A stretch of 64,000 nt of DNA, taken from positions 74,502,898 to 74,566,897 of the forward strand of contig NC_092521.1 of the NCBI RefSeq assembly GCF_037038585.1, given 5' to 3'. Both the position numbers and the translations under genes were made by a program. The notes under the pieces are model-generated. The model made no database searches, had not been told where the DNA came from, and saw only the letters and a list, made by a program, of their open reading frames with translations. Each line of letters opens with the position of its first letter. Within the stretch, counting starts at the first letter, position 1. Origin of the DNA: Patagioenas fasciata. Its lineage: Eukaryota > Chordata > Aves > Columbiformes > Columbidae. Of this stretch, positions 24,997 to 38,618 are shown one piece after another.

Positions 24997-25053
24997 TAAA
25001 AAAACAAAACCAACAAAAAACCTCCAACAAAAACAAACCAAACTCAAACAAAA
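24997..25053. repeat. A/C-only low-complexity tract
   Basis: A short A/C-only tract about 190 bp past the LTR. It may be a decayed poly-A-type tail, but no element body was recognised. Confidence 0.8.
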
Positions 25054-27398
25054 GGCTCTCAAAAGACTTGAAGTTTATTTCTCAAAAAAGAAAGATACTG
25101 TATCTCAAAATAGAAGCTCTTTAAGAAATCACCCACAAAGCTCGGTGTCAAGATGAATTTGCCCAGGATATTCCATATGAAATGGGAAATGACCAGCCTA
25201 TCACTGCAGTAAAGACAACATTAATATGTTGGTACCAGGACAGGGAGATGGAAAAATATTTTGGAAAAATGTGCAATAGAAAATACTTATAAAAACTACA
25301 CTAGAAACAAGCTAAATTATCCCTCCCTTAACTTTGCACTCACTATTTCGATGAAGACAGAACTTCCAAAAAGAATAGAAATTTAAGCCCTGGGAAACAG
25401 TATAAGGATTCACAAGAACCTCCAGTGAAGAAGCAAAGGGTGAGTAGTCCAAGGTGAGACTTCTAAAAACTTACACATTATGGCCATACAGTGAAAGACA
25501 CAAATTCGGAGTCTCTCATAATTTCACTGAAAGCAGGTGTGCCTCTTAAAGAGACACTCAGCAGCCCATTGGGAAGGGTAGTCCCACACTGAGCTGCAAG
25601 TCCACCTGCTCTACTGTTTCATCACACGGCTGCTTCCAATGTGGGCATTTCCACTCATCTTGAGGAAACGCACATGGAAGACCACAGGCACTCATGGCAC
25701 TTCTCCAGAGCTGTGCAGATACTTGCTTTCAGTAAGCAGAAGCCTACACAGCCATGAGGCACGGGTCCTACTGATTTAAAAGCTAGCTGTCTATCAGGCA
25801 ACTACTGAATCTTATGAAATGGATAGGTGTACTTAAAAGAATACAATTTTTAGCCAAATCATACCTTCTTTACTTCCAAACATGCAGTGTCTCACTGTGT
25901 TAATGAGTAGTATACAATGGATAAGGTACTCCTTTTATAAAATGGCAAAATGAAGTATTTGTATTTGGAAGTGTACTTATGGTCTGGGTACAAATGAGAC
26001 ATGAAACACTTCTTCCCCTCTTCCAAGAAAAAAAAGATAAGCTGTACTCTGTGTCACCTTCCACTGCTACCAGCAGACTCATAACATTTCCTGCGCCCCT
26101 GCTAGGAATTCCAGCTACTGGAGAAGAGCATTTCCAGCACAATATTTACATATGTGTGAATCCAGTTCAGGGAAAGTTATTATTTACTTAATTTTTGTGT
26201 GATTTGAAACTATGCAAATCCAACAATCTGTCTTCCTCTTATTCTTCTTGTGACTACACCAATACCATGCATGGCTTTGCCACAGGACTGTTCACGCGAG
26301 AGACAGTTCCTTGATTTCTGATTCTGTCACTGCTCTTCCTCTCCTGTACCACCACTGGGGAAAATAATGGCCAGTGACAGACAGACACATGCTCAAAATA
26401 CAGGTGTGAGGTGATAACTGGGATCCACTGAAGTCACTGGCAAAATCCCATGGTCTTCAGAAGTACCAAAAAGCCATACTTTGTATGCTTGCAAACCTGG
26501 TAACCAGGTTACACCACAAGAGTAAGTAGCAAAGGGTAGGTGGGAATTTAAGCAATAGTCTTCTGGTTTTAGATGTTGATTGAGTCTTCCCTCTAGCAAA
26601 AGCTTAAAGGCAAGTCTATGTTTGTTTTCTTAAGCCTTGCATTAACAGGTATTCAGAGCAGATGTATTGTAGGAGTTGGTGATAAACGAAACTAAAACCA
26701 ATGTGAATCTAAGCAAAGGCTGTTGACGGCTGAAGCAGCAGACATGATTTGCCTCAGCTGTAGTCAAGGTCAGCTTCTGTGCTAGAAATCCTTTGATGGA
26801 TTGACCTTTCTTCTCAATACACTGTGTCACAGACCCTGCACAGACTACCAGAAAGAACCGAAAAGTTGAACCAGCACCAGTAAAGTGACAGGAGCAAGAC
26901 CCAGAGAATGGCACAGCGATTAACCAGCTCTCCTGCCCGTGAACTGGCAACAAGGAGCCATATCAGTGGAGGCCTGTTTGGCTGTTCTAGTCCTTCTAGG
27001 CTGTGCTTCTCCACATTCATTATGTATTGCCATTAATGATGCCTTGTAGGTACTTACCATCATTTCCACCAACTGGGTGATGTGATATTGTTCATGTCAC
27101 AGAGGAATTTGTCCTGCTGCAACGTGTTGACTGAACTGAATATTAGGAACTGATTTTGTCCCATTAAATTTTTATAACAACTGCTGTGAGAGACCAGTTT
27201 CATATTAACCACTGTTCCAAGTTATCCTAGCGGTGGACCAACAGAGAGGCATCACTGGAACTAAGAAAGGCCAACCCACTTCTACACTACAGCAATATTC
27301 ATAAACGAGTGCATGTTCTCTGAAAATATATCCTACTCCATTTTTTCAAAAGTGAGAACATTAAAGTTTTGTCATACACTGGTTCTTTCCTGACCCAC

Positions 27399-27478
27399 TA
27401 AACTAAAGAAAAAAACAAAACAAAACAAAAAGCCAACAAAACCCATAAACCAAACAAAAAAACTTCCAAGAAAACCCT
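27399..27478. repeat. A/C-only low-complexity tract
   Basis: AAAACAAAACAAAAAGCC-type sequence about 400 bp beyond the VWC2 stop codon. Confidence 0.8.
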
Positions 27479-27579
27479 CAGATGATGAAACTAGAATAGA
27501 AAAGTAATGTTTTAGTCATGGTGCACAACAGGACAGGCAACGATAACAGTACTTTAATCTGTATTGTCTATATAAAACA

Positions 27580-27585
27580 TTTATT
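27580..27585 (-). terminator. VWC2: Distal candidate VWC2 polyadenylation signal
   Basis: AATAAA on the - strand about 300 nt after the VWC2 stop, followed by T-rich sequence on the + strand. It is an alternative to the proximal signals. Confidence 0.3.
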
Positions 27586-27764
27586 TTAAGCTCTATAATG
27601 GCATTATAGAAATACATAGAATATTTTATAGAGTGTATTTTAGTGTACTCACTGTGAAAATAACACATTTATTAAGACAGGTATTCTTATGTCCAAACGT
27701 TTTAAATATATGCACTTCTTTGCCTTGCAGTAGCATGTTACTTTGAAAAACAAAATATCAATAT

Positions 27765-27770
27765 TTTATT
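27765..27770 (-). terminator. VWC2: Candidate VWC2 polyadenylation signal AATAAA
   Basis: TTTATT on the + strand reads AATAAA on the VWC2 strand, about 114 nt after the stop codon. Two further copies lie downstream at 27668-27673 and 27580-27585. The usage order is unknown. Confidence 0.4.
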
Positions 27771-27883
27771 CTTTGCTCCTCACCAGCATCTTCTCATTCA
27801 GACTTCCCTGGGTCATCTAGGATGCTCACTGTTGTGAGATATTTTATAAAAAACACGAAAAAGTACTTAGATTTGTGTATTTC

Positions 27884-28108
<225 letters not shown>

Positions 28109-28258
28109 TTAGTCTCCAGCACAGAAAACCTAACGCCAAGTGAGTAATGCTGGCCACATTAAACAAAGGTGAACATTGCACATGAGGCAGAAAAGCAGCA
28201 AAGAGAGGAAGGATCCTGCCCTCCATTGTGCCTGGATGTTTTCAGTACGGACCACGCT

Positions 28259-28276
28259 GCCCTCCCAGGGGAGGGC
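28259..28276. repeat. VWC2: GC-rich 8-bp inverted repeat
   Basis: GCCCTCCC and GGGAGGGC flank a 2-nt centre, 224 nt upstream of the VWC2 last-exon acceptor. It is short and could be chance. On the + strand it is followed by TATAAAT. Confidence 0.6.
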
Positions 28277-30520
28277 GATATAAATCCTTTCTGCAAAACA
28301 TGCAACCATGACAGAGACCTGGGCACAAACTGACGACGCCGATTAATACAGATTTAAGCTAGAGAAAAAGCCAGCTATTGATAATGCAACAGTGAAACTC
28401 TAAGCTACTAGAGCTCTAAGCTGATTGTAACTGTTATTAGTTTTTCTCCATTAGAAACATTGTATTTTGTGTAATAATCAAAGTATCAGGTTAGCTTATT
28501 TTTCATATCGTGCAAAACCAGGCCTTTTCCAGTAGAACGGAACAGCTTCAGCCTCATCCATATGAAGACACTTTACATGTATAAAATGAAATATTCCATC
28601 TTAGGTAAGCCAGCAAGTCTACAAACACCCCTTTTCATAGAACACCCAAATAGCTTCATTTCCAAGGACAAGGCAGGAGAAGGACCCATCAGCACAATGC
28701 TCACAAGACAAATCTGGTTCTTTCAAAAGGTAACATCCTTGCATCTCTTTGCCACAGAAGGCTGCGAGTGCTGGATTACTTACAGTTCTGTTAAAAAGTA
28801 AGCCTATTGCTGCCTTGAAAACCCACATGTGCTTGCAAAGCAGCACTAAAGCCTGGCCACTCCACAGCACATTGGTACCACTGTCTACCCCCATAGGATG
28901 TGTGCAGTAGGGGTCAGATATATTGTATTCATCTGACACAGCTGAAACACTTGAAAGAATATGGGTGCGGAAAATGTTTATCAACTGCCAAACTGTTTGC
29001 CACACAAGTAAGTCAGTCACAGATGAGGTTCAGTCTTCCATTGCCAGGGTTCTACTGTAAGACTGAAGACAAACAGTACAGCTTCTTTTTCTAAGGCAAT
29101 GTATTTGTGTTTTATAAGTGCTTCCTCCAATAAACCAAGGGTAGGTGTACACTGCACATTTTAAAAGACAAACCAAATAGTTCACGAATCAACTGTAATA
29201 GCTTTCTCTCTGGATCAGGTTGCATGTTTGTGTACTGACACTGCAGTCTGAGAATCAGTTGTCAAATTGACAACAGCAAAGACCCTTTCTCAATAAAGAT
29301 GAAAGAAGGGACCTGCAAGACTTGCAGAAATTTGCTTCACCAAATTATATCCATTAAACCTCTGAATATTCAAGAATATTTTGTTGTAGGACTGACTGTT
29401 GCTAAAGATCTCTACCATGTAGCACCTTCCCTAGTTTTGGATGGCCTCAGGCCCATCCAAGTCTTTGGATGCAGAATGGATAGCAAAATATAGCATCTCA
29501 TGTAAAGTTATGTACTTTACTAACTTTAGTAACTAACTTAAGTTACTGTGGTATGTTTGTGTTCTCAGCCTCCTCCATCTGTCCATGCAAAGTACCGCCG
29601 GGTTGGACAATGCAGGAAGGAGGACTTTGGGGTACAAGACACTCTTCCTGGGTCCCACTGCACACTGGCAGGTGTCCTAGCTTTCAACTGAGATAAATCA
29701 GCGTTATTAACTAAGCTGTCCTCAGGGGAACTCCGAAATATTTCAACTCTAATCTATATAATTCTATTTCCGTTAAATACAGTGTTCTTGTACCTAATAA
29801 TTTTTCATCCCAAGATAGGTTCACTCACACATTAGGTAAAGATACATGAGTGTTTTGCAGGCTGACCTGTAACAGACCCAAGATTTACAAAGCTATGTGA
29901 TATAAAGAGTTAAAATATTAAAAGCAGAATCTACTTCCCTTGAAGAATTTGTATGAAACCTACAAAACCACTTGAAATTTAAAAACTATGTAAAAGGGAC
30001 AAGAGCAACAAAAGTGATGTCAATCCCCTGTGCAGGATTTATTTCATTCTGGGAAAGTAAATGTTACAGGCTATACTTGGTTATAAAAACCAACCAGAGA
30101 ATGAAGTAAAAACAGTGTAACACACATAATACAGTTCACTAGGATGTAAATACCTCCATTCACAATTAGCAGCACCTTAATGCCATGTGTGACAAGTCCC
30201 TCTTACATCAAAACTGATTAAATGTAAAGATACAAGTGAGCCCTAAATTGTTAATCTATTTAATATAGGGTAAAGTCACTGTTTTGGCAAATCTACAGAA
30301 TAACCATCTAGTCAAGAAAGGGACCCTACAAAATAAATAAGAGCAACAAAGTATGTTATTGAGCAAGCTAGAAATTTTTTTACTATTATGCAATTTTTCT
30401 GTAGAAAATTGGTTATTTTCTGGTTCTTGCTTTGCACTCATCATTACTGTAAATGCAAATTCTATATTGTACTTATGCTGCCAATAGTCAACTGGCATTT
30501 CTGCTTCATCTTTTTCTTTG

Positions 30521-30544
30521 CAATATTGTGTGTGCACAATATTG
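30521..30544. repeat. Short hairpin, 10-bp arms
   Basis: CAATATTGTG and CACAATATTG are exact reverse complements around TGTG. It is a small AT-rich hairpin of unknown meaning. Confidence 0.8.
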
Positions 30545-33229
30545 TGGTTAATGTTACAGAAAAGGTCACCAACAAAAAGGCTGAACTGACTATATTACTG
30601 CAACACCATGCACATAAATGTCAGTACAATATAGTGTCCAAATACAGGAAAGTAATTCCACAGCTCTCCTTCTATCATTTCTCCAAAGCCTCAGAGTTAT
30701 TCTAGGGGAAAAAAAAAATGAACTGTGCCCCAAACCTCAATCAATTTTGAAGCTGTTAGGAGCTAGTCCTGGCTTGTGGTGTCCTGTGGCTCTCTTCCTA
30801 CCAAGCAGGTAATGCTCATCCCTTTCCTTCCCTCTGAGGAGCAGTCACAGAAACCAGATATACACCTACATCTCCAGCAGCCCTTGCCCAGCCCCTGCCA
30901 GCTGGATGGACGCTGCTGATGAACCAGCTAACAAGTCGATTCTCCATTTGTCTAAAAGGATAGTGGAGAAACCGAGGAATTAAAGACTTTGAGCAGACAA
31001 TGGGGCAAGGAGGGCACACAAAGCTGGAGTTAGGCTCAAGAGTGACATTTTCTCACTCTCCCTTAGCAGAGGGAAGCTGAAGCAAGTTGTTTCCTCCACA
31101 TTCAGAGCGGATAAGCTGCCCTGAAGGCACGGCATTTGCTCAAACTACTGCTTCACTTCAGGCTGGGCAGCTGATTTGGCATGATTTGCAAGTTCGCATC
31201 ACAAAGGGTGAGACATTTTGTGAGTTTTAAAAAAAGTTTGCAAAATTACCTGACCCAGCACATGAAAAGCATCTCCAAGTAAATAGGGGCTATTCCAGCT
31301 CCAGAGTGGTAGTAGGCTTTACAACCAGGTGTTGCTCTTGCAGGAGCTGTGAATCTCTTCTCTTTGGCCTACAGAGCAGGCTGCCTGCTTTCTGAGCTCC
31401 TGCTTGGTAACACCATTACTCTGCCTGACTTCAGCACCCGGTACTTGCTCAGTGCAGCAGTGGCTTGTTTGAACTTGTTTGATTTACAGCATAAACCTCC
31501 TGGGCCCCATCCCCAACTGTACGCACTTATTTAGCTCTGAGGAAGTCAGCAGTGTCGCACATCTTCACAGTAGATGAAGATCTTGCCATATGACTCTTAA
31601 ATCTGGCAGAAAATTCAATGTGACATATTGTACCAATTCCAAGCGCAGCTTGAAATCTACCACAGCATAATTTGTTTTCCTAAAGTATATCCTGGCACTA
31701 TCAGGCTCCGCTTAAGCCACACCATGCTGGTATCAGCAGAGATTTCTTTCCTAGGGCTAAGGCACAGTTGCTGCCATCTCAGCGATGTCTTGAAGCAGCT
31801 AGTTCAGTGCAAATCCCCAGTTCTCATGCTGAGCACCAGATTGGCACGCAGCTCTCGGCTCCCCCGCATCCAAAACAGTGAATCCTAGCTTCCAAAAGCA
31901 ACATTTATACAGGGATCTGAGGACCTAAGAAGGCATATTTGGTGGTTAATTCATTGAGAATTTACAACAGGATTCTCACCTCTTAAATGCGTAATACTAA
32001 AAAAAGTTTAAAAATGTTATTGGGATAAATGCTTGTTTTGTGATTTTTTTCAAAGTCCTTACAGTGATCCTGTGAAAAACTTCCAATGACTTATATTTTA
32101 TGCTTTGATGTTGACAAATGCAACAATCTAATTAAAATGCAAATTTTGTTATTTCGGAAGAAAACAGCTGATACCAATTATCAGCAGAGAACGCCCAAAC
32201 CACTCATAGATAAAAGCAATGGCACCTGAGCCTTGACAACCTCGCGAGAGGCTCTTTGAAGCTTCTTCTCTCCTTCCACAAAACCACAGCTGTACTCTAC
32301 AGAGTGATGCCTGTTTCCTCTGCAGCCCGTCCCTGCTTTTGCATGGGCATGCGTTACAATCAGTTCAAAAATATAAGATACAGCAATTTGGTAAATCATG
32401 TTTTAATCAACTGTTTTTATCAAGTGTTAAATCAAATTACGAACAAAGGAATCTGTTCAAGTGCAAATTCATGTGTTTGCCTGGAGAATAAGTCACAGCA
32501 TATTTTTGCCAATTAGAACTACAGTGGCAACCTCTGTAATATAACACTTTGATGTAAGACTGCTTTGGGCTCTGGTTTATACTGAACTCCCTAATAGCTG
32601 CCCTTTTAATAGCTCCTTGCAGCAGTCAAACAGGTCACCCACAACATACCTCATAGCAGACCTATCTACTCTGACAGTTACATGGCATTCATCACTGTGA
32701 TATTAGAGCACTTTGTAAATGACATAACCTCAACATTTGGCTTAGTCCCTATTTTTTTTCTTTCAAATGTCATGGACTTCCAACTGTTACGACATGAAAA
32801 GACAGGTCCTATACTTCACCCTGGAAGTCTTGAGAACCATGACATTATACAAGAAACAGCAGTGCTGGATGAGATCAGAGGTTCACTCGCAGCAGCAGCC
32901 AAAAGGAGGTGCATGAGGAATGTATGGGAACAGAGCAAGCATGGTTCTTAAAACATACACCCAGCTTCCAGCACTGTCTGCATGAAATAATTCATGAATG
33001 GCTCCTGTGTGCTGAGTCAATGAAGTTAATGGATGGAGTTAATAGACTCCTTTATGATTAATCTCTCCAAGATCCTGCTGAACTCTCATACAAGACTAGA
33101 TGGCAAGAAGGTCCACAGCTCTTGCACAGGGGCTAGAACAGTTTTATGTTGTTGTCTGACACTTCCCACCTGCTGCCTAAACTTGGTACCCCCAAATCCT
33201 GAGACTGGAAGAGGCAATAATAACCACCC

Positions 33230-33560
33230 CACTTTTGCCATGCCATTCATAAGCTTATAGACCTATATTATGCTTCCCTTCCCTCCCATCACCTCACCTG
33301 CAGCACGAGGGGGCCAGTTCTGCACCCCCACCAACGCCGCTGACCTCCTCAGACCTCTCCAAGTTCTTCTGCCTCTTTTTAAGGGCTGTGAGGACCAGAC
33401 CTGTGCATCATGCTCAAGTTGTAGAAACACCATGGGCTCGTACAGTAGCACACTCATCTTCCCTGTTTTGTTTCCCATTTCCCTCTTTCTTCCTGACATT
33501 TATCTTTTTGTTGTGACCACTGATGAAAAAGTTGAGCTGACATTTTCATGACACTGCTGC
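33230..33560 (-). mobile_element. Ancient CR1/L3-like LINE fragment
   Basis: The + strand carries diverged text of the reverse complement of an old amniote CR1/L3 3' region. It has CATAAGCTTATAGACCTATA near the start, then a GACCAGACCTGTGCATC block, CATGGGCTCGTACAGTAGCA, and finally GAGCTGACATTTTCATGACA. The order and spacing match the family, but identity is low and boundaries are approximate. The call is by eye. Confidence 0.5.
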
Positions 33561-35278
33561 AGTGTTTCTGCATTACAGGAAAGTTCCACTTCTCAGCAAT
33601 GCTACTTGACAGTCTTCCATGTACAAGCAAGAGTGTTCCTGTTGTTCAGCAATTTCAGGAACATGCCATGGAAAGCAAAGCCTTCCCTCCCATCTTTCAG
33701 ATCTTCTTTCTGACATTTCATGACTTCTTCCAGGATCTATTGTGGATGCCAGAGAGACTAATGAAACACTGAGCTGAAAGAAGAGATAGAGACAAACTCC
33801 CTGCCTGCATCTCAAGCAGTCTGCTGCTGACCTGGGATGCCACAGCACAAACCCAAGGACTCTTCCCTACCTCAGCTGGAAGTTACACCTGACAGCTAGG
33901 GCAACCAAACCATGGGTAAAGGGTCCTGGAACAAAGTCCCTGACACACCTGCTGAGATATTTGAGATGGGTTTCAAAACATGCCAGCACAGCACAGCGAG
34001 ACAAAATAAGGCTGCTCTGCCACGCAGCACCGCACCACCAAGATATTGAGATGCAGGCATTACCGTCCTCATCCCTCTCAAATCTAATCACTTCCTCCAG
34101 AGATGGTATCGGTACCTACTCTGTGCCCTTCCAATCTCTAATCTCTCCTCAAGGGTCTGTATCTGCCTATCTTGATTTTGTTTCCCTCTCACGCAGATAT
34201 ATATGTAACACACCTATCTCCTGCGAAACGTCAGCTCGGAACATAAAGCACAAAAAGCAGCTGGCAAAAGCAGTCTGTGACTGGGAGTACAGCGGACTCT
34301 CATTCTGTCACAAAAATAAGTTCATCACCCTGGCTGCTGTCACTGTGCTGCCTGCTCTCAATGCAGTGCAACCTTTTACTCGCCTCAGTACCCTTGGACG
34401 CTACTGAACCAAGTCCAAAAGAGAGTTTTCAATCACAGAAGAAGGATTCAGGTAGGCCTGATTTTAAGAGCAATTTGGGACCCTGAAGAACCATGTACTA
34501 TTTCTGTGTTTTATCACTGCCTTAAGATATGGCAGCCAGAGAACCATGGCAAACATCCTAACAGACTTCCAGTAAATGTGCATATATATGACAGGGAGAA
34601 GAAAAATAAAGGCTTCCATCCATTTTGCAATTTTTACCTCACTGCTGTGGGAAGTAACAAAAGGCAGTGTGTGCAATGGGCTATGTTTATTGAAAGTAGC
34701 ATTTTGTTCATGTTAGATAGAGTTAAATATAATAAAACCCCTCCCTCTGTTAGGGTCATGTTTTGTTAGATGCACAGGGAACTGGCTGATTGAAAGAAAA
34801 TCTGCCAAGGGCAAAATAATTGAAAACAATCTTTTGCCACCTGATTTAGAAGGACAGGTATAGCAGCATCTGCTGTGAGGGAAGAGACAGAAGAAAGCTC
34901 AATGAAGTTATCCTGTAACTAAAAGGGGTGATCATTGTCCTCAGCGGCATTGCTGTGACAAAGCAGGTATCAAAGCTCCAGCACTTGCTGTAGTCTAAGC
35001 ATGCCTCTGAGTGTGCACACGTTTTAATCCAGAAGATAAAACAAACTACAATCTTTCATAGAGCTGGGTTTTAATATTCCGCTTATGAGACTCACAAGCC
35101 CCATTTATGATTAAGTTCTGTTCCTTTACTTCTTCATTTATCAGTGTGACAGCACTATTGATTCATGTAGCATTTCAGCCCCAGTCCTAGAAATCGGAGG
35201 AGTGTCTAAAAATCCCACAGCACACCAAACAAAGCCACTGTGGCCACTGGACTGATCCTTTCCACCACTGCTTCTTCC

Positions 35279-35364
35279 CAGCTCTGATTGTCCACTGCCT
35301 TGCACTTTCTGGTAGCATTAGCATCCCTGGAATGACAATGCCAATGCTACCAAAACCAGAGCTG
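35279..35364. repeat. Two-level stem-loop
   Basis: The inner arms 35310-35324 (TGGTAGCATTAGCAT) and 35338-35352 pair at 14 of 15 positions around a 13-nt loop. The outer arms CAGCTCTG (35279-35286) and CAGAGCTG (35357-35364) are exact complements. The left connecting segment (23 nt) is much longer than the right (4 nt), so the stem is not continuous. Confidence 0.75.
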
Positions 35365-35886
35365 CACAATTACTTTTGCACAGATAGAAATTGTCTGCAG
35401 GAAGGAAACAGTCTATAATCCTGATGCCACTGCTGTCCTTTTGGACTTTCATATATATTTAGAGAAGCAGAATTCCAGATATCTGCTTTTTGTGTACCGA
35501 ACAAAAGGAAGCAAAGGAACATTGAACACTACACAATCCAATACCGCATCAGCCAAACAGAAAGCCTTGGAGCATAAAGGGGCCCAATTAAATAGGAGGC
35601 TCAAGTGCCATAAAAATAAACTACATCAAATAACTTCCTTTATCAGAGAAAATATAGAAAGACTTCAATACACTACTTAAAATGATTTTCAAAAGTCCTA
35701 CAACTTGTAAAGGGATATTGTGTTCCACCCAGAAACGGCACCAACTAGACATGAGCTGAACACTGTGTGTATCTTACAAAAAATTACATAAACACTTAGA
35801 ATCCAGCAAGCCTGTGTCAATTTTGTGCCCAGCTTTCTTGTAGCTCAGTCACAACCCAGACGATTAGGAAATTAGAGACAGCGGGC

Positions 35887-36640
35887 TTGAATGCATCAGG
35901 AAAACTCACCTCAGATGCCTCAGACAACAGAAACACTCAGGGGCTGGTGCTGCTCCCCTGCAGCCCAACTCACTGCCAGTCCTGCCTGTGGAACCTGGTT
36001 TTCACCTGTGTTACACACACAGCTGCCTGCTTGTGTTCCCCCACATTCCCCCCCAGCTCTCTGCTCCCCCTTGCACTGACCAGGCCAGACGGTGACCCAG
36101 CTTGGGCTAAAGCTGGCCTGGAAGAGAGGAGAGTGTTTTTGGTCTTAAATGTGACCCACAGTGCAGCATCTTGCAGAGATGCTCATGGTGGGGCAGGACC
36201 AGCAGCTGTGTGGGATTGGGGTTACACAGCAAAAGCATCAGCTAGTCGCTTGGAAGCTATTTCTGAAGCCCAGAGAGGGCGGTGACATCTAAGAAAACAA
36301 ACTGATGCATCTCTAAATTCCCCCTTGGTCACAAAAGCTGCAGAAGCATTGCCAGGCACTGCGGGGGCAGATGGACTGACAATGGTGGTGGGACATTGTG
36401 TGGGCTGCAGTGGGGTGAGCTGCTGCCTGCCCCAGAGCACATAGCGTGGGGGCTTAAAAGCTCTGCTGCTGAGCTGATCGGGGCTAATCCTTCCTTTCTT
36501 AAGCTGTTTATTCATTCCAGTGACCCTGCCTGGCTCAGTAGGGTTACTGGGGACCTGATGACAGACCTGCTCAGTGCTAAGTTACCTTCTTCGCACTGGG
36601 AAGCATCAGCTTACTCTTCAGCCTAAGCAAGCCATGTGAA
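35887..36640. other. GC-richer unassigned island in VWC2 intron
   Basis: This stretch is visibly richer in G+C than its flanks, with a C-rich run near 36040-36075. Its overlapping ORFs on both strands (for example 35887-36285 and 36222-36515) show no recognisable domain. It is not a clear CpG island. Confidence 0.35.
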
Positions 36641-38055
36641 ATGCCTTTGTGGAAAGATCCTCAACAAGTTACGCTAAAAACTATTATGCAAATTTAAATA
36701 GACTCCGTACTTCCAAAAGCATGTGCTACAGGCCAGTAATTTAACGCATCAGAGACCTGCTGCAAACACTGGAACTAAAAGTACATTTTAATTAGCCAAA
36801 ACAGAGCAGCGCTGGTGGGCTGTAGTGTCTATCAGGCAGGTTAGTTAGGTCGCTGAGAAGTGTACAGCAATCCAGGTAGTAAGGCACAGGATAGTACGTG
36901 TACTGAAACACATCCCAAATGCAAGATGCTAATGAAGGAAAGATTTCAAGAAATTTTATGGAAAAAATCCCTGAAGACTTCAACTAAATTGAAAGCTAAA
37001 GTGGTACCAAAGTACAGTATAATGCTGCTTTGGCAATGAAGTGGAATCTAAATCAGCGTAATTTTCCAGTCACTATAAAACACTGAGTAGCAAGAATATG
37101 CTATGCATAATTCCTACAAGGAATTATTCAGTCAAACCAACAAATAATTATCAGTCAAAAATCAGCCATTTTTTCACCCCATTTTAGGATAAATACACTG
37201 AATATCATTAAATTACGGGTTATCTTTCTTACTGAGAATTACTTATATCAAAATACTGAATGTAGTGTCACTCAATTCCAGAAAGACTGCCACAGCAGAC
37301 AGTGACAACTCTCCCAATTAAACAGTCCACTTGCAAAATTAGGTGCGTTATAAGGGCTTGGTTTGGCTTTTTTGTTGTTACTTTGGGTTTTGCCATCATA
37401 AGCAATGCTTTGGGTTTTTTGCTTTAGTTGGGGGCTTGTCTGCACAGACAAATTCCTAGGCCCTCATCCAAATTCCCTAGAGCTGGCTTGCTCTGGGTGC
37501 AGCTGTACAGAACCTGAGGGTTCTCTCCAGGTAACCTGCTGCTGGAGAGAAGAAGGCATCTCCACCAGAGGAGCAGCGGTTTGGGGTCTCAGACAGTGGT
37601 GTAACCCTCTCATACAGACACACTGCGAGCAGCATTGTCAGCTGCAGGAGAAGGGAGCAGAAGCTGAGATTCTTAGAGGGAATAAAGCCCGTGCAATAAC
37701 AGAAATAAGTGGAGGATCAGTGCATCAGAACTGATCAGCTCCATATGCAGAGAGGTATCCCGTGGTCCTGCAGCAGTTTTTGGACTGTATCTGTGATTTT
37801 ATGCTCATTTTATCAATTTCCTTTGAGTTACGTGACAAAAGGTGAGAACCCAGCTGAGACCAATCCCAGCAAAACTGTTACTTGAAACATAACAAAACAG
37901 CTTCACAAAGGACTTTCTTTAATATATACTGAAGACAGACCCCCTTCTCTTCCTCCTACCTTTTTTTATTTAGAATGTTTCCAAAAATCTGCCTCCTAAA
38001 ACCAGATAAATAATACCCTTTATTACAAGGATAGAAGCGTCAGGGAACTATGCAA

Positions 38056-38071
38056 AAAAAAAAAAAAAAAG
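38056..38071 (+). repeat. Poly-A run
   Basis: An uninterrupted run of about 16-17 A, followed by GAATTG. No retroelement body was recognised 5' of it. Confidence 0.85.
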
Positions 38072-38618
38072 AATTGTCTGCACATCATACTTCACTTTAA
38101 AATATAATGAATTTGAACAACAATCTTTGCCATGGATTGTTAGTTTCATTTACTGAAATAAAAAGCTGTATTTCTAAAATACAGATGTAGTGCATGGGAA
38201 TCAGAATGGACACTGAAAAACCAGTCTTAATGAATTTCTACTATCTTTAGGTATGAAAATTTGCAAAATATACAGCTGTAATTGCTGGTTGTTTTAACAT
38301 GATACTAACATTATGTGAATATACCCGTAGAGAACAGAGATGTTAAGTTTTCCTAAGAAAAAAATCTCTGCCAACTTTAAGATGCGCCCAAGTTACTCTG
38401 CAATTGAGAAAAATCACAGTACTTTTATGAGCAAAAGCGAAGTTATGCTTTGCTCTCCATGCTGCTGAATCAATAATCCTACCTTTTCTTCCCCTTTAAT
38501 GATTTTCCCCTGGTGGTTATGAAGCACAGCACTGAGACAGCTTGCTTTGGAAAGACTGTGTTTTGCAACCGCTCAGGAAGCTGGAGAGAAAATACCAGAA
38601 AAATGTTGCTGCAAGAGC

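Larger units (their letters stand above)
24810..27883. other. Intergenic region including VWC2 3'UTR side
   Basis: It contains two A/C-only tracts (24997-25053 and 27405-27478) and possible VWC2 polyadenylation signals on the - strand. ORFs at 25900-26191, 26393-26599 and 26642-27020 lack recognisable domains. The sequence close to 27883 is presumably VWC2 3'UTR, but its extent cannot be read from sequence alone. Confidence 0.55.

Noticed and set aside
28281..28310. TATAAAT followed by ATG on the + strand near the VWC2 exon
   Set aside because: No initiator, ORF or transcript evidence. TATA-like words are common in AT-rich introns.
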